From Chloroflexota bacterium (lineage in GTDB: Bacteria; Chloroflexota; Anaerolineae; Aggregatilineales; Phototrophicaceae), in NCBI GenBank assembly GCA_026713245.1, contig JAPOOU010000027.1:1-37220 (forward strand): 37,220 nt of DNA, given 5' to 3'. The notes beneath the pieces were generated by a model. It was not told where the DNA came from. It saw only the letters and a program-made list of their open reading frames with translations, and made no database searches. Shown here in pieces: positions 1-8,978 of the stretch; within the stretch, counting starts at the first letter, position 1; each line of letters begins with the position of its first letter. Both the position numbers and the translations under genes were made by a program.

Positions 1-101
1 GGCCACCTGCGGCTCGCGCCGCCGCCGCTCGCCGCGTAGAGCCCGGCCAATGCAATGGAAACGTAAAGGATCAGAAGATCAAGATGCTTTTGGCGCATCA
101 T
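1..101 (-). CDS. Partial membrane protein, N-terminus only
   Basis: An open frame starts at a tandem ATG (complement of 96-101) and runs off the left edge. The 33 visible residues begin MMRQKHLDLLILYVSIALAG, which is one hydrophobic helix after a short basic start, followed by a Gly/Ala/Ser/Arg stretch. The start overlaps the end of the broken GT-C gene (stop at 79) by 23 nt, as expected for a coupled operon member. It may be another GT-C or O-antigen-type membrane protein like its upstream neighbours, but too little is visible to name it. Confidence 0.5.
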   Translation of the reverse strand, partial: MMRQKHLDLLILYVSIALAGLYAASGGGASRRW

Positions 102-1653
102 GCAGGAAGGCATACAGACGAGCATGTGGAAGGTCTTCCAAGAGAATCTGGCGCAGGAAATTCGGCGGATCGTCAAGGTCGAAGTGGAGCTTGCGCGGCG
201 CGGCGCGGGCGAATCCGTCTTCATCCACATTTTCCAACAGGACATAGCCGACGTCGTACTTGGCGGCTATCTCGAAGGCGGCGTCAATGGATTCATTAGG
301 CAAAGAAACGCCGGTTTTGCCCAACTGGTAATAGAGCCGCGCCGGATCATTGATCATGACGCGAGCGTCATTCGGCAGAACGGACTGCATGGCGGCGTAG
401 GCGACGGGCAGCGACGGTTCCTGGCTCATGCCGGCGCGCTCTGCGATCACGAAAGAAAGGGTAGCGCCGACGATCAAGACCGTCATCGAATACAAGGGTT
501 TGGTATAAGCGCGATTCCACGATTTTCTTCGTCCGGCGATCCAGTCGATAACATCGTCCAAGCCCATAACGCCCAAGACCATCCAAAAGGGAAACAAAGC
601 GGAGACGGCATGGAAGAGGCCGCCGCGGTAGCCCGGCAACGGAAACACCAGACACATCAACAAGTGGATACCGACGGCGCAGAACCAGAATCCGCCAAGT
701 AGAGGATGCCGCCCCCTGCGCCAAAGGCCGATTAACATGAAGGGCGCGAGCACGATCACCCCCTCAACCGCGACAAATGTTCCGATACCATTTGCCATCC
801 CGATAGCGCGCGTTCTCGCAAAGGTCTCGAGTCCGTCGGAGAAAAAACTCCTAGGCGATGCATCGTTGGGATAGTTGAACAAGTCGTCATATTCTCGGAA
901 CCAGATGGCTCGCAAGCCGCCTGCGGGCAATGCGGCGCCTGTGGCGTTCAGGTTTCGCAGGAACCAGGGAAACATGGTGAGCACGTAACATGTTAGGATC
1001 AATGCTGCAGAAAGGCCGCGATTCCAGCCCATTCGCGAGCGCATCCCCGGTTGCCAAATGCTGACCAAAAGCGCGGTGACCAGCATTAACAGGCCGTCGG
1101 GACGTGTCAGGTGACAAAGCCCGGCCAGTACGCCAGACAGGGCGGCATAGGGCAAGCGCTGCCCTTGCGATTTTGCCGACATGCCGATCAACAGCAGGCA
1201 GAGCGACCCAAAAAGGGCATAGGGGGCGAAGGTATCAATCGCACCCCAACGCGGCGCGAAGTAGCCCCCATTACCGTCAGCAGACCCGCAACCCAGGCAT
1301 GCCGACGCGCGCCGCCCAGCATAAGGGCGAGAAGATATGCGACCGCGCCCGCCGTCGCCAGTATGAACAGGAACTGCGCAGTCTGGAAGCTATCCGGCCC
1401 CGCTGTCAGCGCCATGCCGACCGCTGCCAGCACTGATGTCAGGGGCATCCAGTAGCGATACGAGGGCGCGGGCACGCTCTCGGGAGCGTCGACATAGGTC
1501 CACGAAGCCGTCGCCGGCAAGCAAGCTGTTTGCCACATTCAAATGATAAAAGCTATCCGTGTAACCGGGCCCGTTTACGAACTGCCTGGCCATCGTCCAT
1601 GCTATCAGGAGCGCAACGATCCCAAAGGCTACAGCGCCGCAACGCCTGCCCAT
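79..1653 (-). pseudogene. GT39/ArnT-like membrane glycosyltransferase, broken by two frameshifts
   Basis: Three consecutive minus-strand frames read as one protein of about 520 residues. The N-terminal piece (from 1653) has a TM helix followed by GYTDSFYHLNVANSLLAGDG, a GT39-like luminal Asp and first-loop pattern. The middle piece (about 1500 to 1265) has WTYVDAPES, WMPLTSVL and two or more TM helices. The C-terminal piece (about 1265 to 79) has YFAPRWGAIDTFAPY, a CHLTRPDGLLML helix and a soluble tail. The break near 1500 lies between frames reading GDGFVD and WTYVDAP. The break at 1265-1269 lies at a run of five C on the plus strand, where one extra base would restore the frame. GT39 enzymes move sugars from polyprenyl-phosphate carriers on the outer membrane face. 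This may be a real pseudogene or a sequencing error; the reading as one original gene is secure. Confidence 0.75.
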
Positions 1654-1657
1654 CGGT

Positions 1658-2200
1658 TTAACCGTCCAATTGCTTAAGCATTGTCTTCGCTTTGCTCGCG
1701 GTCATTTTCAGGCGCTTGTCGTCACCGTGACGCCAGCGATCCAATATGGTCTTGAGATTTGCGTCGCGCAGGCTCGCGCGCAATGGTGGGGAGATACCGT
1801 CTAGAATGTCCAGGCATTTGCAAAGCGCGCAACAGGATTGATACGCGGCCTCATCGGATAGCTGCTCGCCTGTCGACTTGATCAATGCCAGAAGCGGCCC
1901 CAACAACACGGCGCCCTCAACTTTGCCCAAGGTCCAGATGGCGCTTGCCCGGCTCACCTTCGACCGGAGCGCGAGCCGCGACAGATGATCGGTGACAATT
2001 ATCTGCTCGTCGCTGGAAAGGCGCAGGCGCAATTGCTCTCGCGACAAGGCGTGCGCCGCCAACTCGTCGACCGCTTCGGGGTTGCTCCGATCAAGAACCA
2101 GCCCGAGTTTAAACAAGGCATACTCCCGCTCATCTACATCATTTGAGGCCAATTGCGTAAGCAAGTCTTCCAGCGCTCGCATGCGGCGTCGCTTTTTCAT
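1658..2200 (-). CDS. Helical-repeat (HEAT/ARM-like) protein, unknown role
   Basis: This 180-residue soluble protein has no signal peptide. It consists of amphipathic helices in pairs (residues about 8-20, 25-33, 40-55, 63-90, 90-110, 115-135, 140-178), and Leu/Ala spacing such as SRASAIWTLGKVEGAVLLGP resembles HEAT/PBS-lyase repeats. The start is a strongly basic MKKRRRMR. The start codon overlaps the stop of the upstream GT87-like gene by 4 nt (ATGA), and the broken GT39 gene begins 4 nt beyond its stop, so it belongs to the glycan operon. I do not recognise a specific family. A scaffold role for the neighbouring membrane enzymes is only a guess from context. Confidence 0.65.
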   Translation of the reverse strand: MKKRRRMRALEDLLTQLASNDVDEREYALFKLGLVLDRSNPEAVDELAAHALSREQLRLRLSSDEQIIVTDHLSRLALRSKVSRASAIWTLGKVEGAVLLGPLLALIKSTGEQLSDEAAYQSCCALCKCLDILDGISPPLRASLRDANLKTILDRWRHGDDKRLKMTASKAKTMLKQLDG

Positions 2201-3477
2201 TGCGTCGGCCGCTCGTTCATGTCTGGCGCCGCCGCATGTTCTCGCAAAGCCTTATAGAAAGCCAGCGCCAGCCCCGCAAGCAATCCCGTGCGCATGAGTA
2301 CGATTAGCGCCCAAGGCAAGAACCACTCGCCTCCCATCTGTCCCGACGGATCCAGATCACCGGTGCGGCTCCACAGCACGGGATACTCCGCGACGGCCAG
2401 CGAACTCAGTACAATGGTTGCCATTACGCCGCGGACACTGGGAAAAGCGAGCAACGTTAACGGTATGATCAAGGTCGCCCACTGCGGGCTCCAGGCCTGT
2501 GCCTGTAAATAGAAGATTAGAACTGTAACACCCACGAACAGGATCAGGCCGCGATCGTCAAAGCGTCGTGTCGTGACGAAAATCACGATCCCCAAGCCGG
2601 CCGCGATAGCCAGCCGTAACCCGTTGGAGATCCGCGCCTCATTTCCGCCGCCATTGACGACCTGGTCCGGCTGCTTAAGCCGATCTTCGACGGTCGCGAT
2701 GTTCCCAGTCGAGTAATTGCCATCCAGCAGCGCCCAAATGGTCTGCGAACTGGGCTTTTCAGCCTGCGCCCGCAAGGAAATGGTCGTCAATTCCTGATTG
2801 ATGACGAACAGAGGGAGATAGGCCAAAATCACCAGGATCGCGCTGAGCGTCGCGAAGCGAATGACAGTCGTCGGTCGGCGATACCGTATGACCGCCCCGA
2901 AAACCAGCGCGGGCACAAACTTTACCAATATGCCGACAGCTATCGCCACGGCAGCTCTTGAATCGCGCGCGTTGATCAAGTAATAAATGCCGATCAGTAC
3001 AAAGAAATTCATCATACTATCGAAATTCCACCACATGAAAATGGCGGGCGCAATTGAGAGCGCATAGACCCATGCCAAGCTTGCGCCGGTGGATTCGCTA
3101 TAAAGCCGGCAACCGATGCCCCGAACCAGCAGCAAGTTCCCGGTCTCGCAGGCGAGCATCAGCATGCCTAGTACGACGGACCAGTTGCTGTAATTGACGT
3201 TCTCGCCCAAAAGCAGATAAACAGCTGTGGAGATCACCGGCCAGATCGGCGGGAATTCGCTCCACCAATCTCGGAAGGGCAATTTGCCTTCGTCGGAAAG
3301 CGCGGCCAGGCGGAAGTGAAAAAGCCTGTCGCCCCCGGCGCCAATACCAACTTCGCCCTGTTCCGTTAGGATGGGCTGGTACGCCAGGAGCATCAGGAGA
3401 CGAAAGCTCAGGTAGAGCATCAACAGCACGCCTATGTTGCCAAGTGAGGAGCGGGTTTCTGCCAATCTGTTATTCAT
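2197..3477 (-). CDS. GT87/DUF2029-like polyprenol-dependent mannosyltransferase-type membrane protein
   Basis: The product has 426 residues and about 10 hydrophobic helices. The first periplasmic loop has DRLFHFRLAALSDEGKLPFRDWWSEFPPIWP, and the DWWSEFPPIWP part matches the Y/FPPL loop of GT87 enzymes. It is followed by WNFDSMMNFFVLIGIYYL and GILVKFVPAL, the latter resembling the KxxP loop of that family. GT-C enzymes of this type use polyprenyl-phosphate sugars outside the membrane. The length is normal for the family (400-450). The gene overlaps the downstream helical-repeat gene by 4 nt and lies 6 nt after the next upstream gene. Donor and acceptor are unknown. Confidence 0.7.
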   Translation of the reverse strand: MNNRLAETRSSLGNIGVLLMLYLSFRLLMLLAYQPILTEQGEVGIGAGGDRLFHFRLAALSDEGKLPFRDWWSEFPPIWPVISTAVYLLLGENVNYSNWSVVLGMLMLACETGNLLLVRGIGCRLYSESTGASLAWVYALSIAPAIFMWWNFDSMMNFFVLIGIYYLINARDSRAAVAIAVGILVKFVPALVFGAVIRYRRPTTVIRFATLSAILVILAYLPLFVINQELTTISLRAQAEKPSSQTIWALLDGNYSTGNIATVEDRLKQPDQVVNGGGNEARISNGLRLAIAAGLGIVIFVTTRRFDDRGLILFVGVTVLIFYLQAQAWSPQWATLIIPLTLLAFPSVRGVMATIVLSSLAVAEYPVLWSRTGDLDPSGQMGGEWFLPWALIVLMRTGLLAGLALAFYKALREHAAAPDMNERPTQ

Positions 3478-3483
3478 GAGGCA

Positions 3484-4956
3484 TCATCCATTGCTCAAGG
3501 GAATTCGACGCAGGAATATGCTGGCGAGCGGATCCTGATAAGCGGTTATCCAAGTTTGATCCGATGCCAAGGCTTCGGCCAGCCCGCTATTGGTTTCAAT
3601 CACGGCAAAGCCGATCCGCCAACGGTCAAGCGCCTGACGCCAACCGTCCCTGGCTGTAGCGATACGATAGTATTCATCCAGGAAAGACCGGTAGAGGTCG
3701 CTGCGTCCGTCGATGAATACCGGATACTGGGGAGCGTGAAACATCAAGTATCCACCCCAATTGTAGCTGTTGAACATATTTCCCTGCAGTTCCAGGGAGT
3801 CCAACTGTTCGACAGCATCAACCGGCAAGGTGGACTTTAGACCCGCGTTAATCGAATCTGCAGACAGCAGATAACGCAAGCGCGCCCCCACAGCAACTGA
3901 AACCAGGATGATCAGGCAGAGGTTAATGACAGCGCGGATTGGCGACTCGAAATCTCGAAATGGGATCACCCAGCCTCGGCTTTGCAATATGTCATCCAGG
4001 TGATCGGAAGCAACCGGTACCGCTACGATAGCGAAAAGGGCAAGATTCCTGGCCGCCAGCAGTCCCATCGCGGCGCTGCCGCAGACCAAGAGCCACTCGG
4101 TGAAGTCGAGATTGCGCTTGCCGCAACACATGGTTGCCAGCACCAGCGCCAGCAAAATGACGAAGCCCCAGGCGCGCGTCTGACCGAAATCAGGCGATTG
4201 CCATTCCTGGATGTACCGCCCCAATTCGGGCATGGATATCGTGTTAAAGGGCACGGCGTAGGCGCGACCGCCGAGCGGATTAAGAGCCAGCAGCGGGATT
4301 GACGCGGCGGACAGCAGCAGGAGCTTGCGAATGTGCTGCGGTGGCAGCGGGCTACCGCTGGCTGCGAATTTTGAATTGAGGACTTCGCCAAATACAAATG
4401 CTCCAATCAGAAGATAACCAATGATGAATCCGCCGTGCGCATTGCACCAGATCATTTGCAGCGGGAGGATCCACAGCAAACGGTCACGCCGGTTGTATTT
4501 CAGGTCGCGCAGGATCCAGAGCAGAACCGATGCGAACAAAAACGATAGCATCTGCGGACGCGGCGACCAGAAAACAGCCGCGGTCGCAGCGCCCAGTACA
4601 ATAAGAAATGCGCGTGGATAGGCCGAACCGCGGCAAGTGATGAAGAGGAACGACATGCCGGCTACCGCCGCGATTGCCGTGGCAACTGTAATCCCGGTGA
4701 AACCTGCATGTCTCCAGATCGCGTAGAGCAGCAAATCGACCAGGGCGCTATGGTTCCAATGGACGACATCGGTGAAGGTATGCGAAAAAGGATCGGGATA
4801 AATGAGTTGTCCGGTTTCGGCGCTGGTTTGTCCGCTGCGCAGATGCCACCACAGATCGGTATCGACGCTGACGCGCGAAGCCATCGCGAATATCAGCAAG
4901 AAGAGAATGATCATCGCGCTGCGTTCGGTTGTTAGTCGATTTAGTCGACGCACCAT
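3484..4956 (-). CDS. Polytopic membrane protein, GT-C superfamily-like
   Basis: This is a 490-residue protein with about 11 hydrophobic helices. The first loop carries DTDLWWHLRSGQTSAETG and then YPDPFSHTF, a signature seen in a broad family of uncharacterised GT-C-like proteins in which the Asp pair near the membrane is the presumed catalytic site. The C-terminal soluble part has NSYNWGGYLMF and PVFIDGRSDLY, also typical of that family. Start context: the ATG at 4956 follows an AGAGGGAAGG ribosome-binding site with good spacing. It lies between the O-antigen-ligase-like gene and the GT87-like gene in one minus-strand operon. It is probably a glycosyltransferase or glycan-handling enzyme; the substrate is unknown. 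Confidence 0.65.
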   Translation of the reverse strand: MVRRLNRLTTERSAMIILFLLIFAMASRVSVDTDLWWHLRSGQTSAETGQLIYPDPFSHTFTDVVHWNHSALVDLLLYAIWRHAGFTGITVATAIAAVAGMSFLFITCRGSAYPRAFLIVLGAATAAVFWSPRPQMLSFLFASVLLWILRDLKYNRRDRLLWILPLQMIWCNAHGGFIIGYLLIGAFVFGEVLNSKFAASGSPLPPQHIRKLLLLSAASIPLLALNPLGGRAYAVPFNTISMPELGRYIQEWQSPDFGQTRAWGFVILLALVLATMCCGKRNLDFTEWLLVCGSAAMGLLAARNLALFAIVAVPVASDHLDDILQSRGWVIPFRDFESPIRAVINLCLIILVSVAVGARLRYLLSADSINAGLKSTLPVDAVEQLDSLELQGNMFNSYNWGGYLMFHAPQYPVFIDGRSDLYRSFLDEYYRIATARDGWRQALDRWRIGFAVIETNSGLAEALASDQTWITAYQDPLASIFLRRIPLSNG

Positions 4957-5023
4957 ATGCCTTCCCTCTGCCGACTTGTCAGGACTACGCCATTCGCATG
5001 TCTGATTTTATTCTGAAAGAGAC

Positions 5024-6892
5024 TTACGGCCGCTGAAAGCTCCAGGAAATCTGTGGCAGAAATGTGACCGGCAGCGACTCGGTCAGGTATTGATACCGCG
5101 TGAAATCCTGGTTGTAACGACTGTGCGGCAACGAAATAGGCGCGATGGGATCGTCATTTCGATATTGGTAAAGCTTTATCGCGAACAGTGGCAATCTTGG
5201 CGCCAAGCTGCGCGCGCGCTCCATTGAGCGGATCGCGGCTAATCGGTCGCCCGACTGCCATTGCAGGACCGCGAGATTCGCCCAGGAGGTGGCATGGTAG
5301 GGTTCCAATTCCAGAAAGCGCCCGAAGGATTCGATCCCCCTGCCTATGCCTTCTCCCTCTCCGCCCGCGGCAAGAAGACCCCACAAGATTGCGCTCTGAA
5401 GATGATAGACGGGCATTGTCGGATCGCTCGCGATCAATTCGTCCAGGGAATCCAGCGCTTGACGATATTGAAACGCTGGTTTGCTCTGCTTGGGATTCTC
5501 ACTGCTCGCCAACGACAGTCGCAAGGCCTCAATGTAGCGACTGTTGATTTGCGTAGTCCTTAAGCCGACGGCCAACAGGCATATCCAGAGCAGCGACAAA
5601 CCTAGAGCGCACACCGTCCCGGACCGTGCGGACGAGAAGCTGCGGTCATGACTTGCTTCACACGCCAGAACCAGCGCGACAATCCCGAGCAAAGCGACGG
5701 CCGGCATCATGGCGGTGACGTCGAAGAAATGATGAACGCCAAATCCGACAACCGGCGCCACAAAGAAGATCCAATCCGCGCGATCTTCGCCGGTCTTAAC
5801 ATGCCAAACACGGTATAAGCGCTGGACTGTCAGCGCGACAGTCGCACCCAAAGCCGATAATCCAAGGATTCCCATCTCCGCGGCGACATTCAGCGGCAGA
5901 TTATGGGCATGCGCATAACTCTGCGCCGGTGGTATGGATAGAGAACGCCCGTTGTTCCTGCCAAATGCGAAGAGACCCTGGCCCGCGAATGGCGCATCCG
6001 AGAACTGGATCAGCGCCGACCGCCAGATCTCCGTACGAAGGCCCGCCCGTCGTTCATTCAACGTGAAGGAGAAGACAATCAGAGCCGCGGCGCAGGCGAG
6101 ACAAAGACTGAGCACGACCGATGCAGCGAAGGCGAGGCGTCGCGTACGCTCGCTTCGTTTGACCCACCAAACCAGAAAACGCGCGGGCGACAATAAACCA
6201 TAGTGAGCCAGCAACAGCAGCAAGAGCGTGGCGCAGGCGGCGACTAGCCCGATCCAGGCCCCACGCGACAGCGTCAGTATCAGGTTGGCGATGGCGACAG
6301 CGCTGTACAGGCGCCAGACTGCTCTCTGTGCGCCGTCTCGCGCTTGCCAGACTTTCCTAAGCGCCAACGGAACAATCACGACCAGGACCGTGCCAAGGGC
6401 ATTGGAATTGCCCATGAGACTGACCAGCTGTAGCAACCTGCCTGTATACAGCATTTCCAGGGCGCTAAAGATTATTACCATTAGGCCGGCCCCAAGCAGG
6501 CCATCCACTATCAACTCTTTAGAGCACGGTCGATTTGCCAACCAGTCCTGCAAAAAGTACCAGGCGCCGATATATGCGACGACAAACCACAGGGCAATGA
6601 GGCCCCGGCGCATGGCCTCCGGATTTGCCAACATGGATGCCCCGATTGCCAGCAGCCACAGCGGCATGACCGGGTCCAGGGAGCTCCGGCGCCAGCGCCA
6701 CTTATGGCGGATGCGCAAGACGGACCAGGCGACGAGCGCGGCAAATATCAGCCCGCAAGTAAGAGCCTGTGTATCGGGAATGACCACGCCATTGAATGTA
6801 GTTCCAAAGGGCGACAGTAGATACAAACAAACCACCGCAATGGCAAGTCTTTCTGAGAACCGGCCGAGCGGCATAGACTTGAGATTTTGCAT
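5024..6892 (-). CDS. O-antigen ligase/polymerase (Wzy/WaaL)-like protein with C-terminal TPR region
   Basis: The product has 622 residues. Residues 1 to about 440 hold 12 or so TM helices, including LILTLSRGAWIGLVAA, the usual SRGxW helix of the Wzy_C family. The large outer loop GQGLFAFGRNNGRS...SYAHAHNLPLNVAAEMG contains the HxHN motif of O-antigen ligases. From about residue 450 the protein becomes soluble and repeats Ala/Leu-rich helix pairs (PVYHLQSAILWGLLAAGG, ATSWANLAVLQWQSGDRLAA), as in TPRs. Family members join lipid-linked glycan to an acceptor. In a monoderm-like phylum the acceptor may be a protein or cell-wall glycan rather than lipid A. It is the first gene of the minus-strand operon, with a TATAAT box 36 nt before the start. 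Confidence 0.8.
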   Translation of the reverse strand: MQNLKSMPLGRFSERLAIAVVCLYLLSPFGTTFNGVVIPDTQALTCGLIFAALVAWSVLRIRHKWRWRRSSLDPVMPLWLLAIGASMLANPEAMRRGLIALWFVVAYIGAWYFLQDWLANRPCSKELIVDGLLGAGLMVIIFSALEMLYTGRLLQLVSLMGNSNALGTVLVVIVPLALRKVWQARDGAQRAVWRLYSAVAIANLILTLSRGAWIGLVAACATLLLLLLAHYGLLSPARFLVWWVKRSERTRRLAFAASVVLSLCLACAAALIVFSFTLNERRAGLRTEIWRSALIQFSDAPFAGQGLFAFGRNNGRSLSIPPAQSYAHAHNLPLNVAAEMGILGLSALGATVALTVQRLYRVWHVKTGEDRADWIFFVAPVVGFGVHHFFDVTAMMPAVALLGIVALVLACEASHDRSFSSARSGTVCALGLSLLWICLLAVGLRTTQINSRYIEALRLSLASSENPKQSKPAFQYRQALDSLDELIASDPTMPVYHLQSAILWGLLAAGGEGEGIGRGIESFGRFLELEPYHATSWANLAVLQWQSGDRLAAIRSMERARSLAPRLPLFAIKLYQYRNDDPIAPISLPHSRYNQDFTRYQYLTESLPVTFLPQISWSFQRP

Positions 6893-6927
6893 TCTGGCAA
6901 TTCCAGGGCAATGCTCTGATACGCTGT

Positions 6928-6933
6928 ATTATA
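6928..6933 (-). promoter_or_regulatory. -10 box for the glycan operon
   Basis: A perfect TATAAT on the minus strand ends 35 nt before the ATG of the O-antigen-ligase-like gene. It lies in a small palindrome (GTATTATAC). No convincing -35 is seen at 16-18 nt, so only the -10 is called. Confidence 0.45.
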
Positions 6934-7025
6934 CTGTTTATGGAAAGAACCGGCTTTGCACCGGGCGTGGCCGGCCTATCTGCGCGCAAGTCGCGCAGTA
7001 GACGATTCATTTGCTCGCATACTGG

Positions 7026-7055
7026 TTACAAATCTAGCCGCCCATCGGTTACAAT
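7026..7055 (+). promoter_or_regulatory. Predicted sigma70-type promoter for the zinc-ribbon gene
   Basis: TTACAA (7026-7031), an 18-nt spacer, then TACAAT (7050-7055). Expected transcription start is about 7062, just before leader element copy 1 at 7071, so that element would lie at the very 5' end of the mRNA. Confidence 0.5.
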
Positions 7056-7070
7056 AACACCCAGCCTCGT

Positions 7071-7152
7071 AGCCGCTCGGCGCGTAATCGGCGAACGGGT
7101 CTGCCGAACTCTTGCAATACAGGAATACTTCTGGTCGTATGAGCGACGCGAT
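7071..7152 (+). repeat. Leader element copy 1 (upstream of the zinc-ribbon gene)
   Basis: The core at 7071-7111 begins AGCCGCTCGGCGCGTAA and matches copy 3 (18882) at 35 of 41 positions without gaps. It is followed 28 nt later by the loop of a hairpin: GTCGT (7134-7138), ATGA, GCGAC (7143-7147), with one G-U pair. After it come the ribosome-binding site and the start of the gene at 7203. See the finding on the four copies. Confidence 0.7.
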
Positions 7153-7202
7153 TTACATTGACCGGGCGCTTAACATACTCTATTTGAGACTTGAGGGAAG
7201 CA

Positions 7203-7907
7203 ATGATGACAGTAGCGCGGGCATTGTACGATATTCAAACGATCGAGCTCGATATTATTGAACGCACAAAACGCGTGAAAGCCGTCAACGCGCAACTGAA
7301 AGACGATGAATTGCTCCGGCAAGCCAAAGAAGGATTTGCAGTCGCCGAAGCGGCGCTCGATGAAAACAGCAAACTCGCCCGGGACGTGGAGATTCAGATC
7401 GAAGCGGTCGTCGAGAAGCGCGAGGCGACCGAGACCCGACTCTACAGCGGCAGCGTGGCAAACCCAAAGGAATTGCAGGACATGCAGATGGAAGTCGAAT
7501 CACTCGCGCGTCGGCGCGCCCAACTCGATGATCAACTCCTGCAACTGATGATAGCGCGCGACCAGGCCAGCCAGGACAGGGAAGAAAGCAGCCAACTGTT
7601 GAAAGAAATCGAAGCAGAACATGACGAAAAGCAGCAAGACTTAATGAACGAAAAGACCGCGCTTACGGGCGAGATTGAGCGCCTGATGACCAAACGCAAA
7701 AGCGCCCTCGCGAAAGCGCCCGACGCCGCGTTAAAAACCTTTAACAGCATGAGAAGGGCCAAAGGCAACCGTCCGGTCGCCGCTCTAAGAGAAAAGACCT
7801 GTACTGTCTGCGGCATTGAACAAGACAACACCGTGCTGGCCGCCGTCGACCGCAGCAACGATCTCGTGAACTGTAGCAACTGCGGCAGAATCCTGCTAAA
7901 GATCTGA
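7203..7907 (+). CDS. Coiled-coil protein with C4 zinc ribbon (CT398-like)
   Basis: The product has 234 residues from ATG 7203; GAGGGA at 7193-7198 gives normal spacing, while the possible TTG at 7191 lies inside that site. Residues about 5-180 are almost entirely charged heptads forming a long antiparallel coiled coil. The C-terminal 55 residues have CTVCG and CSNCG, a C4-type zinc ribbon. The order coiled coil then ribbon and the size fit the CT398/YbgI-adjacent zf-RING_7 family, found in many bacteria and thought to bind nucleic acids or transport components, though the function is not settled. It is a monocistronic gene on the plus strand, preceded by leader element copy 1 and convergent with the yggT gene. 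Confidence 0.8.
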   Translation: MMTVARALYDIQTIELDIIERTKRVKAVNAQLKDDELLRQAKEGFAVAEAALDENSKLARDVEIQIEAVVEKREATETRLYSGSVANPKELQDMQMEVESLARRRAQLDDQLLQLMIARDQASQDREESSQLLKEIEAEHDEKQQDLMNEKTALTGEIERLMTKRKSALAKAPDAALKTFNSMRRAKGNRPVAALREKTCTVCGIEQDNTVLAAVDRSNDLVNCSNCGRILLKI

Positions 7908-7975
7908 GCGTCGCCAAGACCGATCGTCGCCAAAGTACGACAAGTCGGCCGGGGTGCGGAAGCGGGCCGCCCAGC

Positions 7976-8221
7976 CTAGAAGATCAATTGCATCAGAACG
8001 CTGATTCCCAGAAAGACAACCAACGGGCTGAGATCTATACCGCCCATTTGTGGCAGAGCTCTGCGGATAGGCGCAAGAACCGGTTCCGTCGCTTGATACA
8101 ATAGGCGCGCGATCGGGTTGTTATAATCGAGATTCGGAATCCAGGTCATCAACACCCTTGCCAAGAGGATCAATTGGTAGACTTGCAGCGCCCAGAATAT
8201 AATCAGAAACAGTGATTCCAT
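7976..8221 (-). CDS. YggT family membrane protein
   Basis: This 81-residue protein has two hydrophobic helices (residues about 3-24 and 63-81) flanking RVLMTWIPNLDYNNPIARLLYQATEPVLAPIRRALP, the conserved YggT centre (loop NPxxxxxYxxTEPxLxPxRRxxP). YggT proteins are small integral membrane proteins linked to osmotic tolerance and cell-division or envelope clusters; no biochemical activity is firmly assigned. Family members usually follow yggS in the same operon, and here it lies 31 nt downstream of the yggS homologue. The single-repeat form (about 80-100 residues) is common outside Proteobacteria. Confidence 0.85.
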   Translation of the reverse strand: MESLFLIIFWALQVYQLILLARVLMTWIPNLDYNNPIARLLYQATEPVLAPIRRALPQMGGIDLSPLVVFLGISVLMQLIF

Positions 8222-8252
8222 TGGTCATCTAACCTTTCTTGATCGTCCTAAA

Positions 8253-8978
8253 TTAACCGTTGCGTTCACCAAATATCGCGCGGCCAATGCGGATCATGGT
8301 CGCGCCCTCTTCTATGGCAATCTCGTAATCGTCCGTCATTCCCATGCTTAACTCCGGCAGCGAAATGGCGAACACGCTTGTCAACTGCTCGCGCAAGGAA
8401 AAGAGGTCGGCAAAGACTTTGCGAAGCGCCTGGGGACCCGCGCCGAATGGCGCCATGGTCATCAACCCCTTCACGCGCAAGCCTCTAAGCGTCAGGATAG
8501 CGCCAATTTCTTGCCGCAATATTTCCGTCTCCGCGTTATTACCACACCAATTATAACCCTTTAGTCCGTATTTCGATGCTTCTCCCGATATGTTAATTTC
8601 CAGCAAGACCTCAAGGGTCTGGTTTTTTGCCTGCGCCAGGTTCGACAGCTTCTGCGCCAATCGCAAGCTGTCAACCGACTGCACCAGGTCGAATAGCGGC
8701 AGCACCCGTTTGGCTTTGCGGCTCTGCACATGGCCAACCATGTGCCATGTGACGGGCGCAGTCACCGCGTTGTTGACAAGTTCAATCTTTTCCATACCCT
8801 CTTCTACGCGGTTTTCGCCAAAGTGTTTTATGCCGGCGGCCGCGGCGGCAACAATGTCTTCGACGGTCTTCTGCTTGCTCACCGCGACCAGCGTGATTTC
8901 CGACGGATCTCTACCGACCTTGGCGCAGCCATCTGCAATCGCGTCTTCGACGCGCTTGATATTGTCGGCGATGCTCAT
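8253..8978 (-). CDS. yggS: Pyridoxal phosphate homeostasis protein, YggS/PROSC family
   Basis: The 241-residue length is typical. The fold is an alanine-racemase-like N-terminal TIM barrel. Lys35 in ITLVAVSKQK is the PLP lysine. Further family motifs are FGENRVEE, WHMVGHVQSRKAK, LLEINISGEASKYGL, GLMTMAP, LSMGMTDDYEIAIEEGATMIRIG and AIFGER. The protein binds PLP without known catalysis and buffers the free cofactor. Its start overlaps the stop of the upstream laccase-domain gene by 4 nt, and YggT follows. The order pgeF-yggS-yggT is a common bacterial arrangement. Assignment is firm. Confidence 0.93.
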   Translation of the reverse strand: MSIADNIKRVEDAIADGCAKVGRDPSEITLVAVSKQKTVEDIVAAAAAGIKHFGENRVEEGMEKIELVNNAVTAPVTWHMVGHVQSRKAKRVLPLFDLVQSVDSLRLAQKLSNLAQAKNQTLEVLLEINISGEASKYGLKGYNWCGNNAETEILRQEIGAILTLRGLRVKGLMTMAPFGAGPQALRKVFADLFSLREQLTSVFAISLPELSMGMTDDYEIAIEEGATMIRIGRAIFGERNG

